A stretch of DNA of 54,602 nucleotides from Nocardia brevicatena NBRC 12119 (GTDB lineage Bacteria; Actinomycetota; Actinomycetes; Mycobacteriales; Mycobacteriaceae): positions 1 through 54,602 of the forward strand of contig NZ_BAFU01000013.1 in the NCBI RefSeq assembly GCF_000308495.1, written 5' to 3'. Below are positions 40,685-51,678 of the stretch, piece after piece (position 1 is the stretch's first letter; each line of letters starts with the position of its first letter). The position numbers were made by a program, and so were the translations under genes. The notes under the pieces were generated by a model. The model was given only the letters and a program-made list of their open reading frames with translations, did not search any database and was not told the origin of the DNA.

Positions 40685-40756
40685 TCATCGAAACCGCTGT
40701 TCGGACGATCTGGGCAGGAGCGGATCCGTCGACGGGCCGGTGGCAGGCGGTGACGA

Positions 40757-41929
<1,173 letters not shown>

Positions 41930-41944
41930 CTAACGTCCAGCGGT

Positions 41945-42589
41945 ATGAGCATGCTCTCGGCAAACCTGCGCCGATGGCTTCGCGGCCTGCCGGCGCGACG
42001 AATGCACCCGCAGATGGGAGTCGTTTCCGGCGCCGCGCGACAGGAGTTGTCGATATGTGGTCTTACCGGCTCGGCAACCGTTCTCGGCGTACGGCCGTGC
42101 CACCGGGGACCCGGCTGTGTGTTCCGGGTCCGGATCCGGATACCGGGGCGGCAGCCGTACGAGACCCGGATACGGCAGAAGGTCCGCCAAGCCGATCTGG
42201 ACCGAATGCGGCCCGGGGACGTGATCCGCTGTCGGGTCGACCCCAGCGACCCCGAGCGGGTGGTGTTGTATCCGCTCGGCGTCACGGCCGCCGACCACTC
42301 GGGTACCACGAAGATCTTGGCGGACGGCCGCCGCGCCGAGGCCACAGTGCTGGCGGCGACACCCGTCGCGGCCGACTACTCCGGAATCGGCGATCCGGTG
42401 TTGCGACTGGACCTGGAGCTACAGACCTGGGACGAGCCGACGCCCTGGCGGATACGGTTGGTGCAGTCGGTGCCGCTGGCCGCGATCGACCTGGTCGACC
42501 TGGGCCGGCGCCTGAAGGTCGCGTTCTTCACGGTCGATTGCGGCGAATCGGTCGCCGTCGACTGGGAGGCCACGCTGAAGGAGCGCTGA
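41945..42589 (+). CDS. Unknown protein with two related beta-rich repeats
   Basis: A 214-residue soluble protein, not recognised. It appears to hold two similar halves. Each begins with a short strand ending in ATVL (SATVLGVRP and EATVLAATP), continues through a charged strand pair (FRVRIRIPGRQPYETRIRQK and LRLDLELQTWDEPTPWRIRL) and a leucine/aspartate turn (VRQADLDRMRPGDVIRC and VPLAAIDLVDLGRRLKV), and ends near a strand (VDPSDPERVVLYPLG and VDCGESVAVDW). This suggests a duplicated OB-like or barrel domain. The ATG at 41945 is used. It is divergent from serC and convergent with citA. Confidence 0.75.
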   Translation: MSMLSANLRRWLRGLPARRMHPQMGVVSGAARQELSICGLTGSATVLGVRPCHRGPGCVFRVRIRIPGRQPYETRIRQKVRQADLDRMRPGDVIRCRVDPSDPERVVLYPLGVTAADHSGTTKILADGRRAEATVLAATPVAADYSGIGDPVLRLDLELQTWDEPTPWRIRLVQSVPLAAIDLVDLGRRLKVAFFTVDCGESVAVDWEATLKER

Positions 42590-42658
42590 ACGAACGACAC
42601 CCTACGGTCCGGGACGCCTCCGCCTCGGCCGTGTCCAGGCCGTCGAAGGAGGCCGCGC

Positions 42659-43807
42659 CTATCGGACGCGGACCACCGACTCCCAGCCCGCCACGTCCTC
42701 CGGGCGGCGCGGCCCCGGGCCGGTGTAGATGGCGGCCGGGCGCACCAGTTTGCCCAGCCGTTTCTGCTCCAGGATGTGCGCGCACCAGCCGGCGGTCCGG
42801 CCGCAGGTGAACATGGCGGGCATCATATGGGCGGGGACCTCGGCGAAGTCCAGGATGACGGCTGCCCAGAACTCGACATTGGTCTCGATCGCCCGGTCGG
42901 GGCGGCGTTCCCGCAGTTCGGCCAGCGCGGCCTGTTCCAGCGCGGCGGCCACCTCGTAGCGCGGCGCGCGCAGCCGGCGCGCGGTATCGCGCAGCACTCG
43001 GGCCCGCGGATCCTCGGCCCGGTACACCCGGTGGCCGAAGCCCATCAACTTCTCCTTGCGGTCCAGAATGCCCTTGACCAGCGCGCGGGCATCACCGGCT
43101 CGCTCGACCTCTTCGATCATCGGCAGTACCCGCGCGGGTGCGCCGCCGTGCAGCGGACCGGACATGGCGCCGATGGCGCCGGAGAGCGAGGCCGCCACAT
43201 CGGCACCGGTGGACGCGATCACCCGGGCGGTGAAGGTGGAGGCATTCATCCCGTGTTCGGCGGCCGAGACCCAGTAGGCGTCGATGGCCTCGGTGTGCCA
43301 GGGGTCGGGATCGCCTTTCCACCGGGTCATGAAGCGTTCGGTGACCGTGGTGCACTCGTCGATCTTCTTCTGCGGGACCGCCGGTTGATAGATACCGCGT
43401 GCGGACTGCGCGACATAGGACAGCGCCATCACCGAGGCGCGGGCCAGATTCTCCCGCGCGGTCTCGTCGTCGATATCCAGCAGCGGCCGATAGCCCCAGA
43501 TGGGTGCGAGCATGGCCAGACCCGCTTGGACGTCGACCCGGACGTCGCCGGTGTGCACCGGCAGGGGGAAGGGCTCCGCCGGCGGCAGCCCGTGCCCGAA
43601 CTCGCCGTCGACCAGCAGAGCCCAGGCGTCGCCGAAGGTGACCCGATTGATGACCAGATCCTCGATGTCGACGCCGCGGTAGCGCAGCGCGCCGCCGTCC
43701 TTGTCTGGTTCGGCGATATCGGTGGTGAACGCCACCACGCCCTCGAGGCCGCTGACGAAGTCCGGGGGAAGGGCGGTGGAGCCGGAAACCGCGGAGCTTG
43801 TGGTCAT
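42659..43807 (-). CDS. citA: Citrate synthase 2 (CitA-type)
   Basis: A 382-residue citrate synthase paralogue condensing acetyl-CoA and oxaloacetate (or possibly propionyl-CoA, as in methylcitrate synthases). It has [26 protein letters not shown] with the catalytic His, [15 protein letters not shown] and [13 protein letters not shown]. The ATG at 43807 ([17 protein letters not shown]) follows AAGGAGAG. It corresponds to M. tuberculosis CitA (Rv0889c); the main citrate synthase GltA lies 1.2 kb away on the other strand. It is divergent from pdxH, 61 bases apart. Confidence 0.92.
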   Translation of the reverse strand: MTTSSAVSGSTALPPDFVSGLEGVVAFTTDIAEPDKDGGALRYRGVDIEDLVINRVTFGDAWALLVDGEFGHGLPPAEPFPLPVHTGDVRVDVQAGLAMLAPIWGYRPLLDIDDETARENLARASVMALSYVAQSARGIYQPAVPQKKIDECTTVTERFMTRWKGDPDPWHTEAIDAYWVSAAEHGMNASTFTARVIASTGADVAASLSGAIGAMSGPLHGGAPARVLPMIEEVERAGDARALVKGILDRKEKLMGFGHRVYRAEDPRARVLRDTARRLRAPRYEVAAALEQAALAELRERRPDRAIETNVEFWAAVILDFAEVPAHMMPAMFTCGRTAGWCAHILEQKRLGKLVRPAAIYTGPGPRRPEDVAGWESVVRVR

Positions 43808-43868
43808 GGCAGGACTCTCCTTTCCCCACGACTCTATCGCTTGGCTACCGGGTAGTAACGTCTGGCCC

Positions 43869-44597
43869 ATGCGTGAGCTGGACAATTCCCGCCCGGATCT
43901 CGCCGCGATGCGGGCCGAATACGGTGTCACCCATCTGGGGATGGGTGATCCGTCCACCGGCCGCGGCATACACGACGCCGAGCTCGACGAAAGCTGGCTG
44001 GCAGGCGGGTGGGAACCGCTGCTGCGGCACTGGATCGAACAGGCCACCGCGGTCGGTATCGCCGAGCCCAACGCCATGGTGCTCGGCACCGTCGCCGCCA
44101 CCGGGTCACCGGATGCGGCCCCGCGTCCGGTGACGCGCACCGTGCTGTGCAAGGGGCTCTCCCCGGAGGGTGTCATCTTCTACACCAACTACGACTCGGC
44201 CAAGGGAACCCAGCTGGCGGCGGTGCCGTATGCCTCGGCGACCTTCCTGTGGCCGCAATTGGCCCGGCAGGCGCATGTGCGCGGTCGGGTCGAACGGGTC
44301 TCCGCCGAGACCACCGCCGTCTACTGGCGGTCCCGACCGCGCGAGTCCCAGCTGGGTGCCTGGGCCTCCCAGCAGTCGCGGCCGATCGACTCCCGGGCCG
44401 ATCTCGATCGAGCGTTGGCAGAGGCCATCGTCCGGTTCGGCGATGTGGACGAGATTCCGGTGCCACCCCATTGGGGCGGTTATCTGCTCCGGCCCGACGA
44501 GGTGGAGTTCTGGCAGGGACGACAGGGGCGGTTGCACAACCGCATCCAAGTGCTCGTCGACGACACGGGAATGACAGTGCGCCGGCTGCAGCCATAG
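43869..44597 (+). CDS. pdxH: Pyridoxamine 5'-phosphate oxidase
   Basis: A 242-residue FMN enzyme oxidising pyridoxamine or pyridoxine 5'-phosphate to pyridoxal 5'-phosphate, the cofactor of SerC and DapC in this window. Motifs are [27 protein letters not shown]-type [29 protein letters not shown]-like [13 protein letters not shown], and the C-terminal [15 protein letters not shown]. The ATG at 43869 starts [14 protein letters not shown]. In M. tuberculosis, pdxH is elsewhere (Rv2607), so its place beside citA is a lineage difference. Confidence 0.94.
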   Translation: MRELDNSRPDLAAMRAEYGVTHLGMGDPSTGRGIHDAELDESWLAGGWEPLLRHWIEQATAVGIAEPNAMVLGTVAATGSPDAAPRPVTRTVLCKGLSPEGVIFYTNYDSAKGTQLAAVPYASATFLWPQLARQAHVRGRVERVSAETTAVYWRSRPRESQLGAWASQQSRPIDSRADLDRALAEAIVRFGDVDEIPVPPHWGGYLLRPDEVEFWQGRQGRLHNRIQVLVDDTGMTVRRLQP

Positions 44598-44994
44598 GGA
44601 CCCGGGCCCAATTGGATGTCATGCCCTGCGGCGGTGGGTATTTGGCCTGGTCAGAGCTTGTAAGTCGGGTATCGGTGATATTTCGCACGGTTATTCGCGG
44701 CGGTATCCGGGTACACGCCGGCGGTGGCGAGCAACGAGATGGCGCGACGGCCGGTGTGCGGGGCCGCGGGACGGCCGCCGCGGCCCGGACGCGTCGGTGA
44801 GTCGGCCGGTCACGGCGATGATCCCGAGTGCCGGACAGGGGTGTCCTCACGGCGTTTTCCGCGGCTCCGTGAGAACTACTCGTGGGTACCCCTCCTCGCC
44901 GGGGCCGGTGAAGCAGCGACTAGCGTCTCCGGTAACGCACCGTGTGCCGACCGCACGCGATGCCGATGGTCATACGCCTGAGAGGGATCCTTCC
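44598..44994. other. Long gltA upstream region
   Basis: 397 bases without a gene. It contains GGGCCGCGG (44761-44769) / CCGCGGCCC (44778-44786), a stable hairpin that may end pdxH transcription. It also has CTCACGG (44846-44852) / CCGTGAG (44867-44873) about 120 bases before the gltA start, which could be an operator or leader stem. GAGAGGGA (44980-44987) is the gltA ribosome site. Confidence 0.5.
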
Positions 44995-46293
44995 GTGCCC
45001 GAGAATCACATCAACGACGCCAAACCGGTTCTCACCTACCCGGGTGGCGAATACCCAATGACGATCGCCCAGGCCGCCGAAGGCAACGACGGTATCGATC
45101 TCGGCAAGCTGCTGGCGAGCACGGGCTACACCATGTTCGATCCGGGATTCGTCAACACCGCGTCGACCAAGTCGGCCATCACCTACATCGACGGTGAGGC
45201 CGGTGTTCTCCGCTACCGTGGATACCCCATCGAACAGCTGGCGGAGCACTCCACCTTCATCGAGGTGAGCTATCTGCTCATCTACGGCGAGCTACCCACC
45301 CAGAGCCAGCTCGAGGAGTTCACCGACAAGATCCGTCGGCACACCCTGCTGCACGAGGATTTGAAGCGGTTCTTCGACGGCTTCCCGCGCAACGCGCACC
45401 CCATGCCGGTGCTCTCGTCCGCGGTCAACGCGCTATCCGCGTACTACCCGGATTCGCTGGACCCGCGCGACCGCGAACAGGTCGAGCTGTCCACAATCCG
45501 GCTGTTGGCCAAGCTGCCCACCATCGCCGCGTACTCGTACAAGAAGTCCGTGGGCCAGCCGTTCCTCTACCCGGACAACTCGCTGTCCCTGGTGGAGAAC
45601 TTCCTGCGGATGACGTTCGGCTTCCCGGCCGAGCCGTACCAGGTCGATCCGGAGATCGCGGCCGCGCTGGACATGCTGCTGATCCTGCACGCCGATCACG
45701 AGCAGAACTGCTCCACCTCCACCGTGCGGCTGGTCGGGTCCTCCGACGCCAACCTGTTCACCTCGGTCTCCGGTGGTATCAACGCGCTGTGGGGCCCGCT
45801 GCACGGCGGCGCCAACCAGGCCGTGCTGGAAATGCTCGACGGCATCAAGGCCGCCGGCGGAGATGTCAAGGAGTTCATCCGCAGGGTCAAGAACAAGGAA
45901 GACGGTGTGAAGCTGATGGGCTTCGGACACCGCGTCTACCGCAACTACGACCCGCGGGCGTCCATCGCCAAGAAGCACGCCGACGCGATCCTGAGCAAGC
46001 TCGGCAACGACCCGCTGTTCGATATCGCCCAGGCCTTGGAAGAGGCCGCACGCACCGACGACTACTTCATCGAGCGCAAGCTCTATCCGAACGTCGACTT
46101 CTATACCGGTGTCATCTACAAGGCCATGGGCTTCCCGACCCGCATGTTCACCGTGCTGTTCGCCATGGGCCGGCTGCCCGGCTGGATTGCCCACTGGCGG
46201 GAAATGCACAGCGAACCCATCAGGATCGGTCGCCCGCGGCAGGTCTACACCGGCTATGGTGCACGCGACTACACCGAACTCAGCGAACGCTGA
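44995..46293 (+). CDS. gltA: Citrate synthase (type II, GltA2)
   Basis: A 432-residue main citrate synthase of the TCA cycle. Features are [55 protein letters not shown] with the catalytic His, [17 protein letters not shown] and IGRPRQVYTGYGARDY at the end. It is close in length to M. tuberculosis GltA2 (Rv0896). The GTG at 44995 (VPENHINDAKPVLTYPGGEY) follows GAGAGGGA. A long upstream region suggests its own regulated promoter. The FKBP gene follows 26 bases later and is probably co-transcribed. Confidence 0.96.
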   Translation: MPENHINDAKPVLTYPGGEYPMTIAQAAEGNDGIDLGKLLASTGYTMFDPGFVNTASTKSAITYIDGEAGVLRYRGYPIEQLAEHSTFIEVSYLLIYGELPTQSQLEEFTDKIRRHTLLHEDLKRFFDGFPRNAHPMPVLSSAVNALSAYYPDSLDPRDREQVELSTIRLLAKLPTIAAYSYKKSVGQPFLYPDNSLSLVENFLRMTFGFPAEPYQVDPEIAAALDMLLILHADHEQNCSTSTVRLVGSSDANLFTSVSGGINALWGPLHGGANQAVLEMLDGIKAAGGDVKEFIRRVKNKEDGVKLMGFGHRVYRNYDPRASIAKKHADAILSKLGNDPLFDIAQALEEAARTDDYFIERKLYPNVDFYTGVIYKAMGFPTRMFTVLFAMGRLPGWIAHWREMHSEPIRIGRPRQVYTGYGARDYTELSER

Positions 46294-46319
46294 TCGATAC
46301 CTCGAAAGGGAATCTGCCC

Positions 46320-46679
46320 ATGAGCAAACCGGAAATCGAATTCCAGGCGGGCCCGCCGCCTACCGAGTTGGTCGTCAAGGACCTCGTCGTCGGCGACGGC
46401 CCGGAAGCCGTGCCCGGCGGCACGGTCGAGGTGCACTACGTGGGTGTGGAATTCGATACCGGCGAGGAGTTCGACTCCTCCTGGAATCGCGGGGAGTCCA
46501 TCACCTTTCCGCTGCGTGGGTTGATCCAGGGCTGGCAGGAAGGGATTCCGGGCATGAAGGTCGGCGGCCGGCGGCAGCTGACCATCCCGCCGGAACTGGC
46601 CTACGGTCCGGCCGGCGGGGGACAACCGCTCTCCGGTAAGACCCTGGTCTTCGTGATCGATCTGCTCAACGTCGGCTAG
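46320..46679 (+). CDS. FKBP-type peptidyl-prolyl isomerase
   Basis: A 119-residue single-domain FKBP without signal peptide, so cytosolic. It catalyses proline cis-trans isomerisation in folding. Motifs are VEVHYVGVEFDTGEEFDSSW, GLIQGWQEGIPGMKVGGRR, LTIPPELAYGPAG and KTLVFVIDLLNV. The ATG at 46320 is preceded by GAAAGGG. It follows gltA closely. Its TAG stop (46677-46679) overlaps the TAG stop of the convergent prrB (46678-46676) within one CTAG. Confidence 0.94.
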   Translation: MSKPEIEFQAGPPPTELVVKDLVVGDGPEAVPGGTVEVHYVGVEFDTGEEFDSSWNRGESITFPLRGLIQGWQEGIPGMKVGGRRQLTIPPELAYGPAGGGQPLSGKTLVFVIDLLNVG

Positions 46680-48067
46680 GGACGATCCGGGAGAAGCAGG
46701 ACCAAACGGACCCCGCCGAGGGTGCCGTCGTCGAAGTAGGCGTGGCCTCCGTGTAATTGGGCCTGCTGCGCGACCAGCGCCAGGCCCAGCCCGGATCCCC
46801 CCTTGCCGGCGCGGCTGCCCCGGAAGAAGCGCTCGAAGACCGCTTGGCGTTCTTCGGCCGGAATACCGTGTCCGTTGTCGTCTACGGAGATGACGATCGT
46901 GCCGTCGGACATGCGGTGCGCGGAGACCAACGCCTCGGTGGCCCCGCCGTGTTTCACGGAGTTGGCCAGGGCGTTGTCCACCGCCAACCGCAGGCCCGCG
47001 GGCAGGCCGCGGGTCACCAGCTCGATATCGGCATCGACGTGGACGGTCAGGTCCGGGAAATGTCGCATGGCGTCCTGGGCGGCCAGATCGCACAGCTCCA
47101 CCACATCGGTGTCCACATGGTCGCGTTCCCGGGTGAGATCACCCGCGGCCAGCCGTTCCAGCGCGGCCAGGGTGGTCTCCAGCCGTTCCTGGCTGCGCTG
47201 CAGGTCGTCGAGAATCTCCGCTCGCTGTTGCTCGTTCAGGTCCAGGGTGCGCAGCACCTCCAGATCGGTGCGCATGGCGGTGAGCGGAGTGCGCAGCTCA
47301 TGCGCCGAGGCGGCGGCGAAATCGCGCGCGGTCTCCAGGGCGGCCGCGGTCTCGGCCTGGGCCTGATCCACCCGCTGCAGCATGCCGTTCACCGCCTCGG
47401 CCAACTGTTCGGCTTCCAGCACCCCCGAGCCGTCCACCGGTCCGAGAGAGCTGTTCGGGGCGCCGTAGCTGTCACGGGAGCCCACTCGGCGGGTCAGATC
47501 GACGATCGGCCGCACCGCCCGGCCGCCGAACAGCCAACCCAGTCCCGCCGAGGCGGCGATGGCCAGACCGGCTCCGCCGAGAACCCACCGCTGCTGCCGG
47601 TTGGTCGCCTCGGCGGCCTCGGCGGCCGGTATCCCCAGTGATACCGCCCGTCCCGGCGGTTGATTCTCCGAGGTGGTCAGCACCCGGTACGGGATACCGT
47701 CGACGGTGACCGTCTTCGAGCCGGTGGGCAACGCGGGCAGCCGGATCGTGGTGCTTGCCACCATCTCGCCGTTGTCCCGGACCGTCAGCGCCATATTCCT
47801 GTCCGGGCCGACCAGGTTCACCACGCCGACCGCGATCACCGGGTCGATCAATACCAGCCGCGACGCGATGAGCAGCTGCTGATCCGTCTGCCGCAGGTTG
47901 TTGCGCTCGATGGCCTCCACCACGAACGCGCTCAACAGGGCGACGATCAGTACCGCACCGGCCGCCGCCGCGCCCGCAACTCGGGTGCGCAGCGAATACG
48001 ACCGCCGCCGGCCCGGCGTATCCCCGGGCCGGCGGCCGGCAGGTGTCGGTGGAAGGGGCGCGTTCAC
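46676..48067 (-). CDS. prrB: Sensor histidine kinase PrrB
   Basis: A 463-residue membrane sensor kinase. TM1 is in the N-terminal [20 protein letters not shown], then comes an extracellular sensor region with [20 protein letters not shown], then TM2 [20 protein letters not shown], a HAMP linker, the phosphorylation site [12 protein letters not shown], the N-box [12 protein letters not shown], and G-boxes VDDNGHGIP and GSGLGLALV. It phosphorylates the response regulator encoded just upstream. The GTG at 48067 overlaps the prrA stop by 4 bases. In M. tuberculosis PrrAB (Rv0903c/0902c) is essential and tied to early intracellular growth and respiration. Confidence 0.93.
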   Translation of the reverse strand: MNAPLPPTPAGRRPGDTPGRRRSYSLRTRVAGAAAAGAVLIVALLSAFVVEAIERNNLRQTDQQLLIASRLVLIDPVIAVGVVNLVGPDRNMALTVRDNGEMVASTTIRLPALPTGSKTVTVDGIPYRVLTTSENQPPGRAVSLGIPAAEAAEATNRQQRWVLGGAGLAIAASAGLGWLFGGRAVRPIVDLTRRVGSRDSYGAPNSSLGPVDGSGVLEAEQLAEAVNGMLQRVDQAQAETAAALETARDFAAASAHELRTPLTAMRTDLEVLRTLDLNEQQRAEILDDLQRSQERLETTLAALERLAAGDLTRERDHVDTDVVELCDLAAQDAMRHFPDLTVHVDADIELVTRGLPAGLRLAVDNALANSVKHGGATEALVSAHRMSDGTIVISVDDNGHGIPAEERQAVFERFFRGSRAGKGGSGLGLALVAQQAQLHGGHAYFDDGTLGGVRLVLLLPDRP

Positions 48068-48771
48068 TTCGGCGCCCGCAGGACGAATCCCACCCCACGA
48101 ATGGTGTGCAGCAGCCGGGGCGTGCCGTCCGCCTCCAGCTTGCGCCGCAGATAACCGACGAAAACGTCCACCACATTGGTATCGGCGGCGAAATCGTAGC
48201 CCCACACCAGTTCCAACAGTCGCTCCCGACTCAATACCACCCCCGCGTTGCGCGTGAGTGTGGACAGCAGTTCGAACTCCCGGGTGGTCAGCTCGATCTC
48301 CCGCCCACGTACCGACGCCCGATAACCCGCCACATCCACCTCGAGCGGACCGACCACGATACTGTCCGGCGAGGCGGCGGGGGCGTCGGTACGCCTGCGC
48401 AGCAGCGCCCTGATCCGAGCCACCAGCTCCGCCAGAACGAATGGTTTGACCAGGTAGTCGTCGGCCCCGGACTCCAGACCCGCGATCCGGTCGTCGACCG
48501 AACTGCGGGCGCTGAGCACGCAGATCGGCACCTCGTTGCCCATAGCGCGCAACGCCGTAACCACCCCCGCACCGTCCAGGACGGGCAGGTTCATATCCAG
48601 CACGATCGCATCCGGCGCATGCCCGGAAACCGCCCGCAGCGCCGCGGCGCCGTCCCGGGCGGCCAGCACCCGGAACCCGGAGAGCCGAAGCCCGCGCTCC
48701 ACGGAAGCGAGCACATCTTCGTCGTCGTCGACAACGAGTACGGTCGGGGCCGCGGTCTGCTCGCTGGTCAC
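48064..48771 (-). CDS. prrA: Response regulator PrrA
   Basis: A 235-residue OmpR/PhoB-type regulator. The receiver domain has the acidic pair [18 protein letters not shown], the phospho-acceptor in [26 protein letters not shown] and the Lys in DDYLVKPFV. The winged-helix domain contains [17 protein letters not shown] and [20 protein letters not shown]. It matches M. tuberculosis PrrA. The GTG at 48771 directly abuts GGAGG with no spacer, so the true start may be a little upstream, or the mRNA may be leaderless. A repeat array lies upstream, so the promoter is either inside or beyond it. Confidence 0.93.
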   Translation of the reverse strand: MTSEQTAAPTVLVVDDDEDVLASVERGLRLSGFRVLAARDGAAALRAVSGHAPDAIVLDMNLPVLDGAGVVTALRAMGNEVPICVLSARSSVDDRIAGLESGADDYLVKPFVLAELVARIRALLRRRTDAPAASPDSIVVGPLEVDVAGYRASVRGREIELTTREFELLSTLTRNAGVVLSRERLLELVWGYDFAADTNVVDVFVGYLRRKLEADGTPRLLHTIRGVGFVLRAPK

Positions 48772-48784
48772 CCTCCAATTCTGC

Positions 48785-49291
48785 CTGTGCTCCACCGACA
48801 CTTTCACCAACGCCCCACCACGATGGCCGTGTTCGTCCCGACCGGAGCGCCGTCGCGCCAACGGTGCCGCGCTGGAGAGATCCCGAGTCGCCACGCCCGG
48901 TCGAGCCTTCTCGGATGCCTTACCCCCGTGGTCGGGACCTGCCGCGGGCCCGGACCACCAGGGCGATATCGCGTAGCGGCGGCATGCTGGGAGAGTCCGC
49001 GTCGACAGGTCCCGGCCCTTGTCTTGTCGGCCGCCTCGCCCCCGTCGTGGGGGTCCGCCGCGGGGGCGGACCGCCCGGGGCGATATCGCGTAGCGGCGAC
49101 GCGCCGAGAGAGTCCTGGTCACCGGTCCTGGCCGACACCTTCGTGAACGCCTCACACCGGTGGTCGGGGCCCGCCCGGGTCTGGACCGACCGGAGCGCCG
49201 TCGCGTCGGCGGCGGCGCGGAGGGAGGGAAGACCCGGGGTCACGAGGGCCCCGACCCGCGCCGCCGAAGGCGGCGCAATAAAAACACAGCC
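48785..49291 (-). repeat. Compound repeat locus R5: tandem ~116-bp units (VNTR-like) plus head
   Basis: Four diverged units with repeat phase points near 48848, 48964, 49081 and 49196 (spacing 116, 117, 115). The middle two share CGATATCGCGTAGCGGCG exactly; the outer two share CCGGAGCGCCGTCGCG. The array ends in the conserved module GAAGACCCGGGGTCACGAGG, the GCGCCGCC-GAA-GGCGGCGC hairpin and a head (CTGTGTTTTTATTGC on the minus strand) ending at 49289, 3 bases beyond the stop of the hemophore-like gene. No coding region was found here. Confidence 0.8.
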
Positions 49292-49666
49292 TTAGACGTA
49301 GCTGTGGCAGGTGTCCGCGACGGTGCGCAGGGTGGCGATCAGCTCCTGGGTGCGCGGGTCGTCGCCGGCCTGGTGGGTGGTGCCGGGATTCTGTTCGAGG
49401 TAGCGCTGCAGCTCGGTGCGCCGCTTCTCCACCGGCTGATCGAATTTCGCGCGCAGATCGGCCTTCAGTTCCGGATTGGAATCCAGGATCACCGCCAGCT
49501 GGGGCGCGTGATCGTGCAGCGCGGCGTCGACCTGCGAGAAGGAGCAGTCCGAGGCGAGCAGTGGTTCGGCCATCTCCAGTGGACCCGCCGAGGCGATGGC
49601 GGGTGTGAGCAGGCCGATCGCCGCGATTGCCGCCGCGATGCCGAACTTCCCGTACGGGCAGGTCAT
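49292..49666 (-). CDS. Hemophore-related secreted protein
   Basis: A 124-residue exported protein. The signal peptide MTCPYGKFGIAAAIAAIGLL ends near PAIASAGP, leaving a helical domain of about 97 residues with two cysteines (ASDCSFSQVDAAL and ADTCHSYV) and FDQPVEKRRTELQRYLEQNPG. This pattern matches the hemophore-related (Rv0203-like heme-carrier) families of mycobacteria and Nocardia; some members bind heme for iron uptake. The ATG at 49666 follows AGGAGG. It ends in a repeat head and follows the acyl-CoA synthetase gene by 35 bases on the same strand. Confidence 0.83.
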   Translation of the reverse strand: MTCPYGKFGIAAAIAAIGLLTPAIASAGPLEMAEPLLASDCSFSQVDAALHDHAPQLAVILDSNPELKADLRAKFDQPVEKRRTELQRYLEQNPGTTHQAGDDPRTQELIATLRTVADTCHSYV

Positions 49667-49701
49667 CTGGTGCCTCCTTCTCTGCGGTGTGACGGATCTC
49701 G

Positions 49702-51678
49702 TCACGGCTGGGGGTGCGGTGTCCTGATGACTTGTTCCAGGATGGCCAGGACGGTGGGGTCCTCGATGGTGGATGGGGGCTCGTATGGTTCGCCCGCGGT
49801 GATCTGTCGGATGGTTTTGCGCAGGATCTTGCCGGATCGGGTCTTGGGGAGGGAGGGAACCACGACGGCGTCGTACAGGCCGGCGATGGGCCCGATCTGT
49901 TGGCGGACCCGCTGGGCCAGTTCATCGCGCAGTGTGTCGGGATCGACGGTGGCCCCGGTTTTCAATACCACATAGGCGATGGGACGCTGGCCCTTGAGCT
50001 CGTCGGGCAGGCCGATCACCGCGCATTCGGCGACGGCCTCGTGGCCCGCGATGGCGGCCTCGATACTTCCCGCGGAGAGGCGATGGCCGGCCATATTGAT
50101 CACATCGTCGGTGCGGCCGAGGACGAACAGGTAGCCGTCGTCGTCGAAGTAACCGGAGTCGCCGGTCAGATAGTGGCCGGGGAAGTCCGCGAGGTAGGAG
50201 CGGCTGTAACCCTCCTCGTCGTGCCACAGCCCGGTGAGCGTTCCGGGGGGCAGCGGGAGTCCGATCACGATACTGCCCTCGGTATTGGCCGCCACCGGAT
50301 TGCCGGAGGAGTCCAGGACGCGCAGCCGGAAACCGGGTACCGGCACCGAGGCCGATCCGGGTTTGATCGGCAGCCGCTGCAGGCCGAGCGGATTCGCGCA
50401 CACCGGCCAGCCGGTCTCGGTCTGCCACCAGTGGTCGACCACCGGGCAGTCGGTGCGGCCGGCCAGCAGGGTTTCGGCGGCCCAGGTATAGGTGGCCGGG
50501 TCCAGCCGTTCGCCGGCGCAGAACAGGGCGCGCAGCGAGGACAGATCGTAGGTGTGGGCCAGCGCGGCGTCCGGGTCGGCGCGGCGGATGGCCCGCAGCG
50601 CGGTCGGCGCGGTGAACAGGGCGTGTACCCGGTGCTCGGCCACCACACGCCAATACGTGCCCGCATCCGGGGTTCCGATGGGTTTGCCCTCGTACAGCAG
50701 TGTGGTCGCGCCGACCAGCAGCGGCGCGTAGACGATATAGGAGTGGCCGACCACCCAGCCGACATCCGAGGCGGCCCACATCACCTGTCCGGGGCCGACA
50801 TCGTAGATATTGCGCATCGACCAGGCCAGCGCGACGGCGTGTCCTCCGTTGTCGCGGACCACGCCCTTCGGTTTCCCGGTGGTGCCGGAGGTATAGAGGA
50901 TGTACAGCGGATCGGTGGCGGCCACCGAGACCGGTTCGACCGCTTCGGCACCGACCAGCGCATCATCCCAGTCCAGCCATTGCGCGGCCACACTGTCGGC
51001 CGAGCTCGGCAGGGTATCGGTGGCGGGCTGTGGGGCGGGAAACCGGTTCGGCGGGAAACCGGGCCGGTGTTTCACCAGCACCGTCCGCGGGGCGGTGGTC
51101 GTGGCCAGTTCGAGCGCGCGGAGCACGATCGGCGGATAGTCGATCTGCTTGCCCGGTTCCAGACCACCGGAGGCGGTGATGACCAGGACCGGTTCCGCGT
51201 CGTCTATGCGCGCGGCCAGTTCCGGTGCGGCGAATCCGCCGAACACCACCGAGTGCACGGCTCCGATCCGCGCACAGGCCAACATCGCGATCACCGCTTC
51301 GGGGATCATCGGCATATAGATGACGACCCGGTCCCCGGTCGCCACTTCGAGCCGCCGCAGCGCGCCTGCGAAAACCGAGACCTCCTCGAGGAGGTCGGCA
51401 TAGGTATAGACACGACCCGTTCCGGTCATAGCGGATTCGTATATGAGCGCCGGCTGGTCGGCGCGGCCCGCCGATTCGCGCACATGTCGGTCGAGGGCAT
51501 TATAGGAAGTATTGAGTCGGGCGTCCGGAAACCAACGGGGCGTCTGGCGCGCGGAGGAATCGAGGACCTGCGTCGGCGGAACGTCCCAGTCGATGGCATC
51601 GGCGGCACGGGCCCAGAACTCGGCCGGATCGACCAGGCTGGTCTGATAGACCGGTCGATACTCGTTCCTCGCGTTCAC
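49702..51678 (-). CDS. prpE: Propionyl-CoA / acetyl-CoA synthetase (PrpE-like)
   Basis: A 658-residue AMP-forming acyl-CoA synthetase. Motifs are YTSGTTGKPKGVVRDNGGHA (P-loop; the RDNGGH sequence is characteristic of PrpE), DVGWVVGHSYIVYAPLLVGA, WWQTETGWP, and the catalytic Lys region LPKTRSGKILRKTIRQI near the C-terminus. It activates propionate (or acetate) to its CoA ester for the methylcitrate cycle or lipid synthesis. The GTG at 51678 starts VNARNEYRPVYQTSLVDPAE and has GGGAG upstream. Substrate preference cannot be settled by sight. Confidence 0.9.
   Translation of the reverse strand: MNARNEYRPVYQTSLVDPAEFWARAADAIDWDVPPTQVLDSSARQTPRWFPDARLNTSYNALDRHVRESAGRADQPALIYESAMTGTGRVYTYADLLEEVSVFAGALRRLEVATGDRVVIYMPMIPEAVIAMLACARIGAVHSVVFGGFAAPELAARIDDAEPVLVITASGGLEPGKQIDYPPIVLRALELATTTAPRTVLVKHRPGFPPNRFPAPQPATDTLPSSADSVAAQWLDWDDALVGAEAVEPVSVAATDPLYILYTSGTTGKPKGVVRDNGGHAVALAWSMRNIYDVGPGQVMWAASDVGWVVGHSYIVYAPLLVGATTLLYEGKPIGTPDAGTYWRVVAEHRVHALFTAPTALRAIRRADPDAALAHTYDLSSLRALFCAGERLDPATYTWAAETLLAGRTDCPVVDHWWQTETGWPVCANPLGLQRLPIKPGSASVPVPGFRLRVLDSSGNPVAANTEGSIVIGLPLPPGTLTGLWHDEEGYSRSYLADFPGHYLTGDSGYFDDDGYLFVLGRTDDVINMAGHRLSAGSIEAAIAGHEAVAECAVIGLPDELKGQRPIAYVVLKTGATVDPDTLRDELAQRVRQQIGPIAGLYDAVVVPSLPKTRSGKILRKTIRQITAGEPYEPPSTIEDPTVLAILEQVIRTPHPQP

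Noticed and set aside
44598-44994. Small RNA gene before gltA
   Set aside because: Two hairpins are present, but no promoter-terminator pair that would define a separate transcript.
48785-49291. CRISPR array
   Set aside because: Units are about 116 bp and diverged, with no short identical repeats separated by unique spacers and no cas genes in the window.
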